This document shows, piece by piece, positions 35,166-47,150 of a DNA stretch of 64,000 bases (position 1 is the stretch's first letter; every line of letters starts with the position of its first letter). The notes under the pieces are model-generated. The model did not search any database and had not been told where the DNA came from. It saw nothing but the letters and a program-made list of their open reading frames with translations. The DNA comes from Chinchilla lanigera (taxonomy: Eukaryota > Chordata > Mammalia > Rodentia > Chinchillidae): assembly GCF_000276665.1 (NCBI RefSeq), contig NW_004955436.1:19107485-19171484 (forward strand). Reading direction: 5' to 3'. The position numbers and the translations under genes are program-made.

Positions 35166-35560
35166 AATGAAAATACACAAATCATATATTTGTGTTTCCC
35201 AATTGTCAGAAAGGGTGTTATATGTGTGAATATGTGACCTAGATATAGTAGGAAGTTGTCCTTTAGGGGTTTACTCTCTTACAGTTGCTGACATCATGAA
35301 ACAAATCCTTACTGGAAATGCTTTGATGTTGACCCACATTTCAAAATCATCTACCAAAAAGCAGATTTTCTCTTCATAGCTGTCATAGCTTGATAAAAAT
35401 TTATCTTTATCAAAAGAGTCAGGACAGTTTCTCAATGCATATGTATTTTATTAATGTTTTACAATGGAAATGGAGTGGACACTTTTTATTCCTCTAATTT
35501 TAGTGGAATTTTTTTTGCTAACTTCACATTAAGCAAATAAATTAGTTAAGTGAAAAGTAA
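35166..35560. other. Unique DNA
   Basis: No feature recognised. Confidence 0.35.
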
Positions 35561-35780
35561 TATTATTAGAGGAACTGTTCCAAGAATGTCTGTGAAATTG
35601 CATTTCAATACCCATTAGACATGGTTCTATTTCTCTGTAAACCTCTCTCCATCATTGAAAATGCAATTCTGCAGCATTAAGCAAAGGCGAATTCAAAATG
35701 CAGCTTGATTTTCAATCAATGAGCTGCAGAGACCTCAAATAAATACTGGAACCCAGTTAAAGAGAGGTAAACTCTTCGGT
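35560..35780. promoter_or_regulatory. Candidate conserved non-coding element
   Basis: High-complexity, repeat-free block with an imperfect palindrome, GCAGCTTGATT / AATCAATGAGCTGC, at about 35700-35727, and ATGCAATT and TTGATTTTCAATCAA motifs. These features are only suggestive. Conservation cannot be tested here. Confidence 0.3.
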
Positions 35781-35859
35781 TTGACCCACTGACCATTTCA
35801 GGGCTCCCACTGTATTCTCAAAGTTTCAATAGGAAATGAAAGACTTGAGTGGGATCTAG

Positions 35860-36560
35860 TTTTTGGACTCTGGATGGGAGAATCTAATAAGAATATATTA
35901 AGACCCTGGGGAGAGGGATCAATACCTGGGAGACAGAAGAGAAAGAGACATCAGTTAGCAGAGAAGTATTCTCCATTATGTATCCTTATGAACAACATAA
36001 ATAAAAATGGGAAAGACTGTTTTCCAGTGGAAGGCAGTTTATCACAGAGTTACCATTCCAGGAAGCTATACAGACCTACCTTGCCCCAGAGACCATGGTG
36101 TGGGCCAGATCCAAAGAGGACCTGTCTATTGTTAACAAGTTCTCTGAAGCCGCCAAGTGTGAACCTGGATCACTGTGTGCTACAATATTACCAACGATGC
36201 CAAATCCACTGAGGAAAAGCCACCCCATAAGTGATACATTATATGCAGCACGTTATATGCATACAGATAGGCAGAAAAGGACAACAGAAGACTAGGATTC
36301 ATTGTGAGGCCTCTTCCAAGGCTCAGGAGTGATGACAAGGCAAATGGACTCTTGACTGCTTGCCCTGGTTGCAGCACAGCTATGGGATCCCAAAAAATTT
36401 GTTCACCCAGGTTTATATACCTCCGAGTCACAAGACTCACCACACTATGCTTTTCAAGGGCATCCTGTAGGGAAGGTAAAGCCTTGAGTCTCACAGTGCT
36501 GTCATCCACGCTTTCTGCAGTTATTCTGATTAACTTTCAGTAAAAAGGTGGGGAGAAATA
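35860..36560. other. GC-richer block, origin unresolved
   Basis: About 700 bp with higher GC content and several overlapping frames on both strands (112 codons at 35874-36212, 109 at 36180-36509 minus). The frames shift relative to each other and show no domain. It might be a decayed retrovirus-like or processed sequence, but I recognise nothing specific. Confidence 0.3.
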
Positions 36561-38330
36561 GTCAGTCTAAGACTACCTGGAGAACTGTGCTGTAGCAGTG
36601 AACGGTCAGTCTTTTCAGGAGACAGAATGATTCCCTTATGACTCTATCAAGACCCACACATTCTTTTAGCAGTTTTATTGGAATGCATTCAGACAGTTGG
36701 TGCAACCTCTCTGTTATCCAGAAGGCAAAATATCTATGCATCAGTATCTCCAAAACACGTATTTATCTTCTACTGTGTTTACAAGCAGTCTGCAAGTCTG
36801 TGTTTATAAGAAAACAAAGGAGAGGAACCTCAGAAATTAGTTAATTGTAAACATTTACTCCTTTTAAAATCTTCCTGAGATTCAGTTCTTTCTGCTCCAA
36901 GAAAGCTTCCTTACTATAAAGCCAAATTGAGATATATAAGCTAAAGGCAGGCAAGGTTTGTACAATAGTATTCCTAGAGGTACACAGGTCCTGTAGGGGA
37001 GATATATCCTACATAACACATAGGAATGGACACTTCCCAAAATTAGTAAGAATTCCTACAACTAGATGATGATTGCTCCAGGAAATTTTTTTTTGGCAAA
37101 TGCGGAGAAGAAATCAGCACTTACCCTTAGAAACAGTCCTTAAAAACATCCCCTAGAGCTGAGGAAGTCTTTCTCGCCCTTGAAGGGACATGTAACAGAT
37201 TTTTTTGGTTTATCCATATGTTTCAACTCTTTGCACAAAACCCAAAATGAAACAATAAATATTTCATAGAGAAGTATATCATTTTAAAGCTTGTGCTAGA
37301 TATAACATAATACCAAGACTATACAATTCTTTTCAAAACTCTAAATGCCCATCTAAGAAGTACTTTGTTATTAGACTAAGCAAAATCCTAGGATTATATT
37401 AAGAATGATTATCTTCATGAGAAAGGTAGAGAGAATACAAGAAACATTGCTATGCAAGGTTATCCAGAGCACATGTCAATGTCTTAGTAAATTGTCATAT
37501 GCTTACAAGCAACTGGACAAGACAGGGCTCTGCATAATAAATTACTGAGCACCTAAACAATGCAGGAAAAGCATCCGATTTGTGAACATAGAAATCCTGA
37601 AACAGTACACAAGACAGAGAAGAGGCAGATCACTAAGAATAGACCCTATCCAATAAAATGCCAACAGGAGATATCTCCTGCTTGACACAGTGAAAAAAGT
37701 GTGCATTTCCCAGGATTTACAAGTCCAAGCATGAATCTATGGCAGAGTGGTGTGAGATAAAAGCACTATTCTTAAGCTCTCTTCCTCTAATGGATAACTA
37801 CATGAAGGGAAGCAGTATTTTAAAAATACAGTTACTCTACTTAGAGGGGCAAAGTCAAGTCATATGAGGATTTTCCAACTAAAGGGAAACAAGCAAGGAG
37901 AAAATAATCTCAACAAGGAAAATTACCTGGACTTTCCACTCTCAGATGTTTCTTGGTTTCTTTTTATCTAGTTTTTTGTGATTCCCAGGTAAGTGAGTTC
38001 ATTGTCATAACTTACAGAAGTAGGAAAGAAGGATAACTGAACTGGAAAATTCTAGTCTTCAAAGTTAGTGTTACCGAAATTTCCAATACTTGTATTAAGA
38101 TACATTGTTTATTACACAGATAAATCAGAGACATATACCCGCTGTATAGAATAGAATACTGTTTTTTAGTTGCTCTTGTATTACTCCAGTTGACCCTGTA
38201 ATCTGGGTGCACAGTATTCATAGAATCAAAGTGTTATAGTCCTATTGCCTTGAGATAATTAAAACATTCTAATTTTACACTTCTAGATGTTGGTTTTAAT
38301 ACACTAAACTTGAATACTGATAGTCACACT
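36561..38330. other. Unique DNA
   Basis: No recognised repeat or exon in about 1.8 kb. Confidence 0.35.
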
Positions 38331-38334
38331 TCGA

Positions 38335-38400
38335 TCTTCAGCACAAACCAGCACCACCTCACCTGAGAACGTTTCTAATGGAGCTTAGAAAAACACCACC
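38335..38400. mobile_element. Possible MER5-like hAT fragment
   Basis: 'accagcaccacctcacctgagaacgtttctaatgg' resembles the MER5A block 'agcagcatcagcatcacctgggaacttgttagaaatg'. Only one block is visible. Confidence 0.35.
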
Positions 38401-38764
38401 TATGGGACAAAAGCTTTGGGTTATAGGCACTGGAGAACTGCAGAGGAGGGGCTCCCTGGCACTGTGGAACAGTGAGTATGAGTATGTGGAAGGGACTTCT
38501 GAATAGACACTTCAGTCCTGTGCATTAGTTAGGTCAGTGTTACTTGTATTCCCAGATAAACTCCAAAATGTCAGTAGTTAAAAGAGATGAAATCCATTTC
38601 TTGTTCTTACAAAGTCCAAAATCCACTGTGTGACAGAATTGGTTCAAACTAGATTGCAAAAATTGGCCAGCTAATTTTCTAAGAATCTTTTCAAACCAGT
38701 TGTTTACAACAGACATTTTTAAAAACATTCACCCACACATGGTGTGCGGCTTCTGTCTGTGGTG
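38401..38764. other. Unique DNA
   Basis: No recognised feature. Confidence 0.3.
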
Positions 38765-39070
38765 TATAGTGGAAGGTTATTTATACACAATGGAATACTA
38801 CCCTGCCATAGAAAAAGATACTTGAGTTTTTTTGTAGGAAATGGATGCATTTTGAGACCATAATGTTGAGTGAACTAACGAGACACACAAGCTTAAATAT
38901 TATATTTTTTTCTTATATGAGTAACCTACAATGTAATGAGCAAAATTTAAAAAAAAAAAGATAATGGTAAAGAAGGAGTTACATCTTCTGTAAGTGGGAA
39001 GGGGAACAAGAGATAGAGGAAAGTGTGAGGGAGGGGTGGAAAAGATATCACAGATTAATAGGTGTGAACT
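38765..39070 (+). mobile_element. L1 3' end fragment
   Basis: Sense L1 ORF2 end: 'tatacacaatggaatactaccctgccatagaaaaagat', 'aaatggatgcattttgagaccataatgttgagtgaactaa', then 3' UTR with 'gagtaacctacaatg', an A-run and a purine-rich tract ('ggaaggggaacaagagatagaggaaagtgtgagggagggg'). Confidence 0.8.
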
Positions 39071-39812
39071 CTATTTCCAGTTCATATGACTCCATGTCTG
39101 TGTCCTGGTGTTTGCTGAAGGACTTCTTTTGTCCTGAAGTTTAACTTCCTTTGATAATGGCTTCCAGGCTTCTCCCATGAGCCCACTATATCCAGCTTGA
39201 GTGGGTCAAAGGCAAAAGGGGTGCTGCAGACAGAACTAACTATGCGCCAGGCCTGAGAGTTCTGTACACTAATTTTTCTGTCTTTGTAATAGCTATAGTT
39301 CAGTTGCATGTCATATCTAACTTCAAGAGATGCGGAGCAAAAGACAGTAGCAATGTGCACATGTAGAAAATGATAGCGTTTTGGTGAAGAACTACCAAGC
39401 ATCGCCATGCCCAGTTGTGTAAATAGTCACACATGCTGAATTTTACCTTCAGATTTTCAACCACTATCTAATCAACACTGCCCGTGGAAACTCAAATAGG
39501 CATCGTATGTGTAAATAGCTTCCTTACAGGTTACTAAGGAAATCGAGCCCAGAGATGTGAAGTGACTGTCAATGCTCAATGTACAACCTGTAGAAGTGAT
39601 GGTAAAAGTGCCTTGTCCTTGCCATGAACATATTTGGTGAAAATATCCTGTACTCTGCCTCAGATCATACCCCTTCCATCCAAGGATGCTGGGAGATGGC
39701 TGAACTATAACAGCTATGTTGAAACAACGAACACTTTCTGTTTTGTTTTTCTTTGTTTTAATTAAGCTTATTGGTACATTATACATAGGAATAATGATCA
39801 CATTTATCATAG
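39071..39812. other. Unresolved DNA
   Basis: No family recognised. Two minus-strand frames of 108 and 112 codons (39082-39408, 39472-39810) have no domain. It might include decayed LTR sequence. Confidence 0.3.
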
Positions 39813-39925
39813 CAGGGGCTGGGGATTTAACTCAACGGCACAGAGCCTGCCTGGCAAGCGCAAGGTCGTGAGTTCAATTTCTGGTAACGGAAAAACAAAC
39901 AAACAAACAAGCAAGCAAACAAAAA
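39813..39925 (+). mobile_element. ID-type SINE
   Basis: Head GGGGCTGGGGATTTAACTCA, then CCTGGCAAGCGCAAGGTCGT, B-box arm GAGTTCAATTTCTGG, and a (CAAA)n tail. Perfect 11-bp target duplication ATTTATCATAG at 39802-39812 and 39926-39936. Note a B-box change (TTCAATTTC). Confidence 0.94.
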
Positions 39926-39936
39926 ATTTATCATAG

Positions 39937-40627
39937 GAAATCTGTATATATCTTGGTTCTTCTTTTCTGTTTCCTTCCCTTTCCTTCTTTTTATCTCCTC
40001 TTCCCCTCAGACAAAAGCTTTGTTTCATTTTTTTCTTCTTTTTTTTATATTTTTCTTTTCCCTTCCTTCCTTCTTTCCCTGCTCCCTAGTTCCCTTTGCC
40101 ATTTGAATAATGTCTTCCTATTTCACAATATCTGTTATATATTTTGGCCCTTATGTACACTTTCAGTTTCTCACACCAAGCAAACGATGTCATGGCTACA
40201 CATGTGTGTCCAGTTTACTTCACTTAAGAGTATGGTCCCAAGGTCCATCCGTTTAGCTATAAATGTCTCAAGTTTATGCTTCTTCATGGTTGAGTAGTAC
40301 TCCATTGCATAGAAAAACACATTTTTTATCCAATCTTCTGTTGATTAGCATTTGGGTTGCTTCCAAGATTTAACTATTACAAACTGTGTGGCTATAGACA
40401 TGGGTACACTAGTAGCACTGTGCTACATTTTCAGATTTTTGGGGAAGATCACATGAAGGGAAATAGCTGGGCCAAATGAAACCTCTAGCTTTAGTTTTTT
40501 GAGGAATCTCCACACTGATTTCCACAGTGGTTGCTTTTAGGTTTTTGGGGAATCTCCATACTGATTTTTGTGGAAATCTCCATACTGATTTCCACAGTGG
40601 TTGCACTAGTCTATACTCCACCAACCT
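39937..40627 (-). mobile_element. L1 3' end fragment, antisense
   Basis: Starts with a pyrimidine-rich 3' UTR (39957-40085), then antisense ORF2 end blocks: 'caaggtccatccgtttagctataaatgtctcaagttt', 'atggttgagtagtactccattgcatag', 'tcttctgttgattagcatttgggttgcttcc', 'gatttccacagtggttgc'. It contains the local tandem duplication listed separately. Confidence 0.85.
40489..40604. repeat. Local tandem duplication within L1
   Basis: Three partial copies of the L1 block AATCTCCA(C/T)ACTGATTTCC, at 40505-40534, 40551-40573 and 40574-40604. The first and last continue into ACAGTGGTTGC. A normal L1 has one copy. Confidence 0.85.
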
Positions 40628-41619
40628 TATTGTCTCTGGCTAGGACCACTCAACGCATCTTAAGACTCTTCAACATAATTCTTTCAACTGGGCAAACTAT
40701 CAGGAGTTAAGGCAGTGCATAGAGAAATCAAGAGGGATCCAAGAAATTATTTAATAAATGTTTCATGTTTGCAGAAACCTAAGCCTTTAAATTTCTACAT
40801 AAATCTGTTCGGGATGGTTTTATTTGTGCTAAAAATAATTTATTTATATTGAACTAAATTTCCCTCTTTTTATGCCTATACCTCATTTCCTAACTGAACT
40901 TTGGGGAAGATAATGGAATTTTTCCCAAGTTACAGTATTTTTAAGTACTTGAAAATGGTCGCACCATCCTAATTTTCTCTTTGTGATAAATAATTAGAAG
41001 TTCTTTACCTGTATGTTACGTGATGTAAATCTGAATCCTTTACCTTCCGGAACATCTCCTGAAAATATGGTCCGTAGAAGATAATTTAGTTTTCCCAGGT
41101 GGTTCTCGGCAATAGATTAAGAATACTTTTGATCATAAACTCTGTGTCCTCCTTATTTCTTCTTCTCCCTTCATAGTTTCCCCTGGAAAGTTATTGCTTT
41201 TACCCTCACATAATAGTTATCATCATTTCAACATTAAACCACATTTTTCATTATATATTTGCTTCCAATATTAGCTCTTCCTTATCACTATCTCTTCACT
41301 GTATTTCACAGCAAAGAATTGAATTTTTATATGTGTAGTTATGTCAACCTCTGAGGTCTCTAGATTTATATTTTGCTTATTCTCTATCCTAAATATTACA
41401 AATAAGAAAATCCATTTTCTTACAGCTATCAATATACATTTACTATTTCATTGATTTTGTACAAGTATCTGCTATAATTTTAGCTAACTAGCATTTCTTA
41501 GTTTAATAGTTCAAGGAAATAATTTTCTTTTATCTCTAGTAACATCAACATCAGCATATTTGATTACGAATAACAATATATTTAAAGATAGAGCTGACTT
41601 CCTGATTCAGTGCTTGATT
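40628..41619. other. Unique AT-rich DNA
   Basis: No recognised repeat or exon. Confidence 0.35.
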
Positions 41620-41830
41620 CAATTTCCTCTCTAAACCCAGGAGGGAGTTATTTAAGACATCCCAATTATGAATGATTTGAATTAATTGGAGCAACATAAT
41701 GTACACACTGCATTGCATTCCCAATTAAGTTAGAAACAGAAAATATTCTGCTGACAGCATGTCTTTATTGGACTAATATTCATTATTTACGTATCATCAA
41801 TTCTTTATCTAATGTCAAGTATTTTGTTTC
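41620..41830. promoter_or_regulatory. Candidate conserved non-coding element
   Basis: Repeat-free block dense in homeodomain-type cores: CCAATTATGAATGA (41662), GAATTAATTGGAGC (41679), CCCAATTAAG (41720) and GGACTAATATTCATTA (about 41769). Dense TAAT/ATTA sites are also expected in AT-rich DNA, so this is a weak call. Confidence 0.3.
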
Positions 41831-42470
41831 TTCTGAGCGCAAATAGGCATTATTAAGAAACACAAATACTGATGAATAATAGGTAGGCTCAGTAGATAGA
41901 AATAAGGCTGGTAATCTTCAAGTACCCAAAGCTTTATTTCTGTCTATATGCATGAATTAGCTATGAGCACTATGTATGACTTAGCTCACCCTCTGACACT
42001 CACTCTGCCTTAAAAGCCAAATTTATTGCCCTTTTTTTGATTTCTGTTGGAAACCAAAGTTAAAATAAATCATGGAGCATTTAGAGGTTCTTTTTGTGTT
42101 TAGAACATTCATAAAATTAAATCATTCTGAGGTTATTATTGACATTTTAGATTGGTGAATATTTCTGTCAGAATATTGGTCCTGAATCTTAAAATATTAG
42201 CTTTAGGCTACTTTATTAATATTTAAAATTATTTTACTATGTTTAGGATCAAATTTTGCTACCTAACTGTTTTACTCCTTCTAGTGTTTTTAAATGCTTT
42301 GAATAAACAAATCTATGATTTGAATTCATAACAGCATTATTTTAAATACCAGATCTGCTAATTTTTCTTGTGCCACTGCATGTAGTCTGCTTAGCTTGTA
42401 TGTCTTTCATTTTACTTAAATGTAAAGATAAGCAAACAACATCACTTTCATCAAATATTAGTTCTTGAGC
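41831..42470. other. Unique AT-rich DNA
   Basis: No recognised feature. Confidence 0.35.
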
Positions 42471-42471
42471 A

Positions 42472-42612
42472 TGTGTGTGTGTGTGTGTGTATGTGTGTGT
42501 GTGTGTATTGTGCATGTGTGGGCACATAGCAGTAGGTACGCAGAGGAAGTTGGAGAGAAAAGAGAGAGAAAGAGATAGAGAAGGAGAGAGGGACCCAGAC
42601 AGAAGTAGAGAG
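42472..42612. repeat. (TG)n microsatellite followed by a GA-rich tract
   Basis: (TG)n with one interruption at 42472-42508, then an AGAG/GAGA-rich stretch at about 42541-42612. The open frames here (VCVCVY, HTHTHT) are microsatellite translations. Confidence 0.9.
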
Positions 42613-43580
42613 ACTTATTTTGAATCAGAAGAAATTCTCCCATGGAATGTTAACTGCACAACACAAAATCCTTACAAATAAGTATTAGTCCATTTTCGTA
42701 GAATACTCCAGGTTATAGGACAATTTTAGTCCAATAATTTAACTTAGAAATATGAGCCTTCAGCATGTATATAGAATGTGACTAATCCTCTTCCACATGA
42801 CCTATCTGATTTAAGTCACCTCTAAATTTTATCTGATGCCTATAAAAATGTTATCTCAATGAACTAAAAACCTAATTTTAATAGGAATCAATATTTTTAA
42901 TGTATCTAGAGTCAAATTATCAATTTGATTGTTATTCCCATCAGCTCACTAGTTTATCAATTGTTATTGTCAGTGATACAGACTCAGTCCTAATTGAAAC
43001 TGGAAATAAAGTCTTGTTTTTAAAAGTAGATGAAGCCTCCTGTATTCCAGAAGCTATTATAGATTCATTACAACTAGTTTTGTGAGGCAAGTACCCAGAC
43101 TAATGAAGTCTAATTTCCTACAGATTAAAAAAGAGAAGTGATAAGATATCTCTGATGTGAGGTAAAGAAATTCCGAAGATAGCACATTTATTCTGTTACA
43201 TTACTCGTGAACACATGAGCAGATGGATACAGACCAAAAATTCCACTGACATTTTCCTCCTCAGGGAGCTGTAGCGATATGGGGAATTCAAGAACTCATT
43301 CTATGATCTTAATCCTTTCATATAAAAACTCTGTGGGGGATCTCATTTCAAGATAAACTAATATCACAGGTCAAAACTTGCCAGCCAAGAAACCTAAAGG
43401 ATATATATAATTGTCGCCAATAGAAATCTAAGCAATAGGAATCAAAACCACTAGAGGAGAACATTATTTGTAGAGCTTCACATGTCATCATTTATTTTGG
43501 ACAAACGGGTATGTGGGTATAAGCTTTATATTCCTTGAAAAATTGCATTTACAAATGTAGAGTATCAGAAAGTATTAGTT
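42613..43580. other. Unique DNA
   Basis: No recognised repeat or exon. A 61-codon frame at 42900-43085 has no domain. Confidence 0.35.
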
Positions 43581-44620
43581 AGAAAATTAATTGTCAGTTT
43601 ATTATAAATATTGGTTGTTTCAGAGACATTCCTGTGTTCTAAGAAGTCTTAAAAAACATATTATTGCAATCATAAACCATTAATGTTGGTTTATAACCAG
43701 GAGTAAAATCTTTTAAAATCCTTCACTGCTACAATTCACAAGCTACTGCGACTATTCACAACTGTTTGTTAGAGTCTTTACCGCCTTCAGCTTTGCCTTG
43801 GGCCATTAACTAACAAACCAATCATTAACTGCTAGTAATGACCCTTTTCCCAGGGATTATTGCTTAATTGAACTCTTGTGCAGGACCTATTATTTTCTTA
43901 AATGCCAAAATAACTGTATGTTACTACATATTCTATGATATACACACCTCCACAAATAAACAACATGAATGTCAGAGGATTAAATTGCTCACCATACACA
44001 CTATTTAAAATGCATTACTTTAATGAACAATTTTGATGTTTCAGAGGAATATTCTCATGTTTTTCATTCTCCTGAGTATATCCATTATGTAACTTAGATG
44101 CAGAATTAAAGTGTATCTTTCTTTGGTAGTATGTACAATGTCAAGACATTTATATTAGTAAACTGTGTAATATATTTAGCTGGGTGAGGCACATTTGATT
44201 ATTAGCATTCTGCCGCTGAGAAACAAGGCACCATTGTTTGTCGGTTGCCATGGAAATAAATTAGGAAGGATAATCTGCTTACTTATCAATTTTTATTAAT
44301 GCAATCAGCCTATCTGCTTAACCCATGAGTAACAATGGGACATTTAAACTAAGCCAATAAAGCACTGTAACTCTAGGGGTGCGAGTTAAAGTAAATAGGA
44401 TAGAAAATTGCTGAAATAAAAGTCTGAGTTATGTGTCATAGTTTTAATGTGCCTCATTAATATTACAGGTAAAGAATGTTGTCATTTCAGAGGCCTTTAA
44501 TGGTGGAATTACCATCAACTAACATTTATTGAGAGGAGAAGAGGCAACTGAGACATGCCAAAAGAGATGTAATAAAACACAATTGCCCTCCCACTGTGTT
44601 GAGGCAGTTTATAGGTGTAT
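43580..44620. promoter_or_regulatory. Repeat-free block, candidate developmental enhancer/CNE
   Basis: About 1 kb without any recognisable repeat and with higher complexity than its surroundings. Motifs seen: an RFX X-box-like GTTGCCATGGAAAT at 44244-44257 (consensus GTNRCC-N(0-3)-RGYAAC, left half perfect); SOX-like CCATTGTTTG at 44231-44240 and AACAATGGGA at 44331-44340; a POU-like ATTAATGCAATC near 44297; and OTX/PITX-like GGATTA near 43855. No open frame of note. The enhancer reading is inference. Confidence 0.35.
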
Positions 44621-45530
44621 GTGTTAAAATTTGAAATTAAAGGAATCCCAGGGCTAGCCAAATAAAGACATACAACATGGAACATTTACTTGTGATTATT
44701 CAGTTTGTAATAGATTGAAGTTCACCTTTCTAAGGTTTGAAAAGATGAAAGCTTACTAAAGCAATCAATAGAGAGTTAGAAGGTCAACAAGACACTTGAC
44801 CTGTAAAATATAATATACTCATTTTTAAGAACTCTAGGTTCTTGTCTGTTCATTAAAGATACAAATAGTCTTAGAAATAATTGATGTTTTCCCCTAATTC
44901 AAACTGATTTGATCTTGAATGCCTACAAATTACTGAGATGTTGCAAAATGATTACTTTTAGCAACTACTCCTACTTTTATTTTCCACTAAAAGCATTAAA
45001 TCACTTAGCCATCAGTATGCGATGCATACTAAAACAACTAAGGTGATATTTTTCTCTTGCTGTGTATATCAGCAGAGGCGATAATATTATGTTTTTAAGA
45101 CAACATTTAAACTTTAGCAAAAATGTATATAAGAAAAATGACCATTTATATTAATCTTTTATTTTTATCTTTATATGTAGGTTCTCAGCATTTACTATTC
45201 AGGAAAGCTAAATTAAATGATTAACCACTAGTACCTTCACAGTGACAAGAGATTAAAAATAAAATGTCTGAATTAAAGCAAGTTACTCTAATTTTGCAAA
45301 AACAAAGAAAATACCTTTCTCTTGTAATTCACACTTAACTGATTTATAACTTCTTAATAAAAATACTTTTCCAAATGTTTTCCCATATTTATCCTATAAA
45401 GTGGATTATCCAATACAAAATCAGCCTTTCTTTGGATTCCTATCTATCCTGTCAGATCTATGAGTTGTTGACTACAACATTCTTAATATTGAAAAGATAA
45501 GGCTGAGAAAAAGCTACTTAATATGTATTA
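44621..45530. other. Unique AT-rich DNA
   Basis: No recognised feature. Confidence 0.35.
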
Positions 45531-45534
45531 TGCT

Positions 45535-45720
45535 ATGCACCATGACAAGGTGAAGACTTAAATATATACTGTCTCATTTATCACCAAAATAAAACAATGC
45601 AGTCTATTTTACAGATAAGAAACTGAGCCCCTGAAAGAATAAGTAAGTGACCATCCAAAATGAACTGATCTTTCATGCCAAAGAGACCTAGAATTCAATT
45701 TGATGCTATTCTGTTGAGTA
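45535..45720 (-). mobile_element. MIR SINE
   Basis: The plus strand shows the reverse MIR: 'atatactgtctcatttatcacc...cagtctattttacagataagaaactgagcccctgaaagaataagtaagtgaccatcc'. This matches 'tatctcatttaatcctcac...ccattttacagatgaggaaactgaggc...gttaagtaacttgccc'. Confidence 0.72.
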
Positions 45721-46289
45721 TTAGAAAATATATGTTCTTTCCCCTAGCTTCCTAATAATATACTTTTGCTAAATATTTGTTGAAAAAGAAATGATGTATG
45801 CAGAGATTGTGGATGACAGAGTAGAAACGTTTGAAATAAAAAAATGTTTAGTATAAACATGGTTTTGGTTATAATTATATAATGCATAGCAATATTTATA
45901 GGCATATAAATGAATCTGTCCAATAGTTTTTAATTTGTTTATTTTATTATAAATTTATAAGACGTAATTCACATGCTATTCACAATTAAATAATGTGATG
46001 TGCAGATATTTTGATGCATGCTTTTTATCAATTTGAGTAAGCCTCTTTCACTTCCCACTTTGTTAAATACTGTTATTACGAAAAAGTATTTCATTTGGCC
46101 AAGTAATTACTTCTTTTCTATTGATATAATTATATAAAATGTTTTAAAAATTTAATTGGTAGGCTACATTATACTAATTTATGTTCAATGTTAAATCAAT
46201 CTTCAATCCTTAGTATAAATCTCATCTATTCATAGTGAGATTCTTTTGATTCTATGACTGTGTGTACAATTTTATAATTTCAGTTCAGT
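45721..46289. other. Unique AT-rich DNA
   Basis: No recognised feature. Confidence 0.35.
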
Positions 46290-46650
46290 GAACTAAAAGT
46301 AGGGTAAATACAAAAGATTACACAAATATATAACAATGAAAATGCTAAAAACCAAAGGGAAGGAGAAAATCTTCAAAGCACCAAGAGAGAAAAGACCCAT
46401 CCTTCACAAGGGAACAACTGGAAGGTTATCAGTTAACTTTTTATTAGAAAGAATAAAGGCCTGAGGCATTGCCATCACATTTCATTTTCAATGTATTTCT
46501 AGAAAGGGTCCACCAAATGACCCGCGTACAACAAAGCTGTCTTTCAAAAATGAAGCTAAAATGGATATGCTGCCAGATATGCCAAAACTAAGCAGATTTG
46601 TTTCTGGAAGATCTACCTATAAAGAAACAATAAATTTGGGAAGTTTAAGG
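46290..46650 (+). mobile_element. Ancient L1 fragment, sense
   Basis: Sense L1M-type blocks: 'gagaaaatcttcaaagcaccaagagagaaaag', 'cacaagggaacaactggaaggttatcag', 'tttattagaaagaataaaggcctgagg', and 'aaagctgtctttcaaaaatgaagctaaaatgg'. Diverged, no frame. Confidence 0.65.
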
Positions 46651-46654
46651 ACAT

Positions 46655-47150
46655 TGATTCTTGGAATAGTTTTTCTGCTCATTTGTCTCAGTTTTTCTTT
46701 TACTCTTCCGACTATCATTTGTAGACAAGTATAATAACATCTACATCTTTTGAAGACTCTTTTCATTCATTTTTCTGTCGGTTATTTAGACTGCTTAATC
46801 CATCCATCTTCAAATTTGCTAATTATTTCCTCTGTGGGTTCAAAGCTACTGTTGAGCCTCTCTAGTGAACTTTCTATTTCAGTTATTATACTCTTTGCTC
46901 TGGAATTACCATTTAATTTCTTATTTTAAAACTTGTGCATATTTATTTATAACTTCTGCTTGGCTATACATTGTCATCATATTTTCTTTCTTCACTCAGA
47001 ATTTTCTTTTACTTTTTGAACATATTTGCTTTTCAATCTGACAATTGTCACCCTCACATAGACTCGAAACAAGGAGAAAGAGATAATTCCTGAAAATAAC
47101 CTTTAGTTTTGTTTTCTGATCCTCAGGGGGCTCCCACAGGTATTTCTCTT
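46655..47150 (-). mobile_element. Ancient L1 fragment, antisense
   Basis: Antisense L1 5'-region blocks: 'aagctactgttgagcctctctagtgaactttctatttcagttattatactctttgctctggaattacc' and 'tcagaattttcttttactttttgaacatatttgc'. It abuts the sense fragment at 46290-46650 in the opposite orientation. Confidence 0.55.

Noticed and set aside
38401..38760. Possible LTR/MER sequence
   Set aside because: No ordered set of blocks matched any family I could recall with confidence.
42342..42681. Frames rich in Thr-His or Val-Cys
   Set aside because: They are translations of the TG microsatellite and GA tract.
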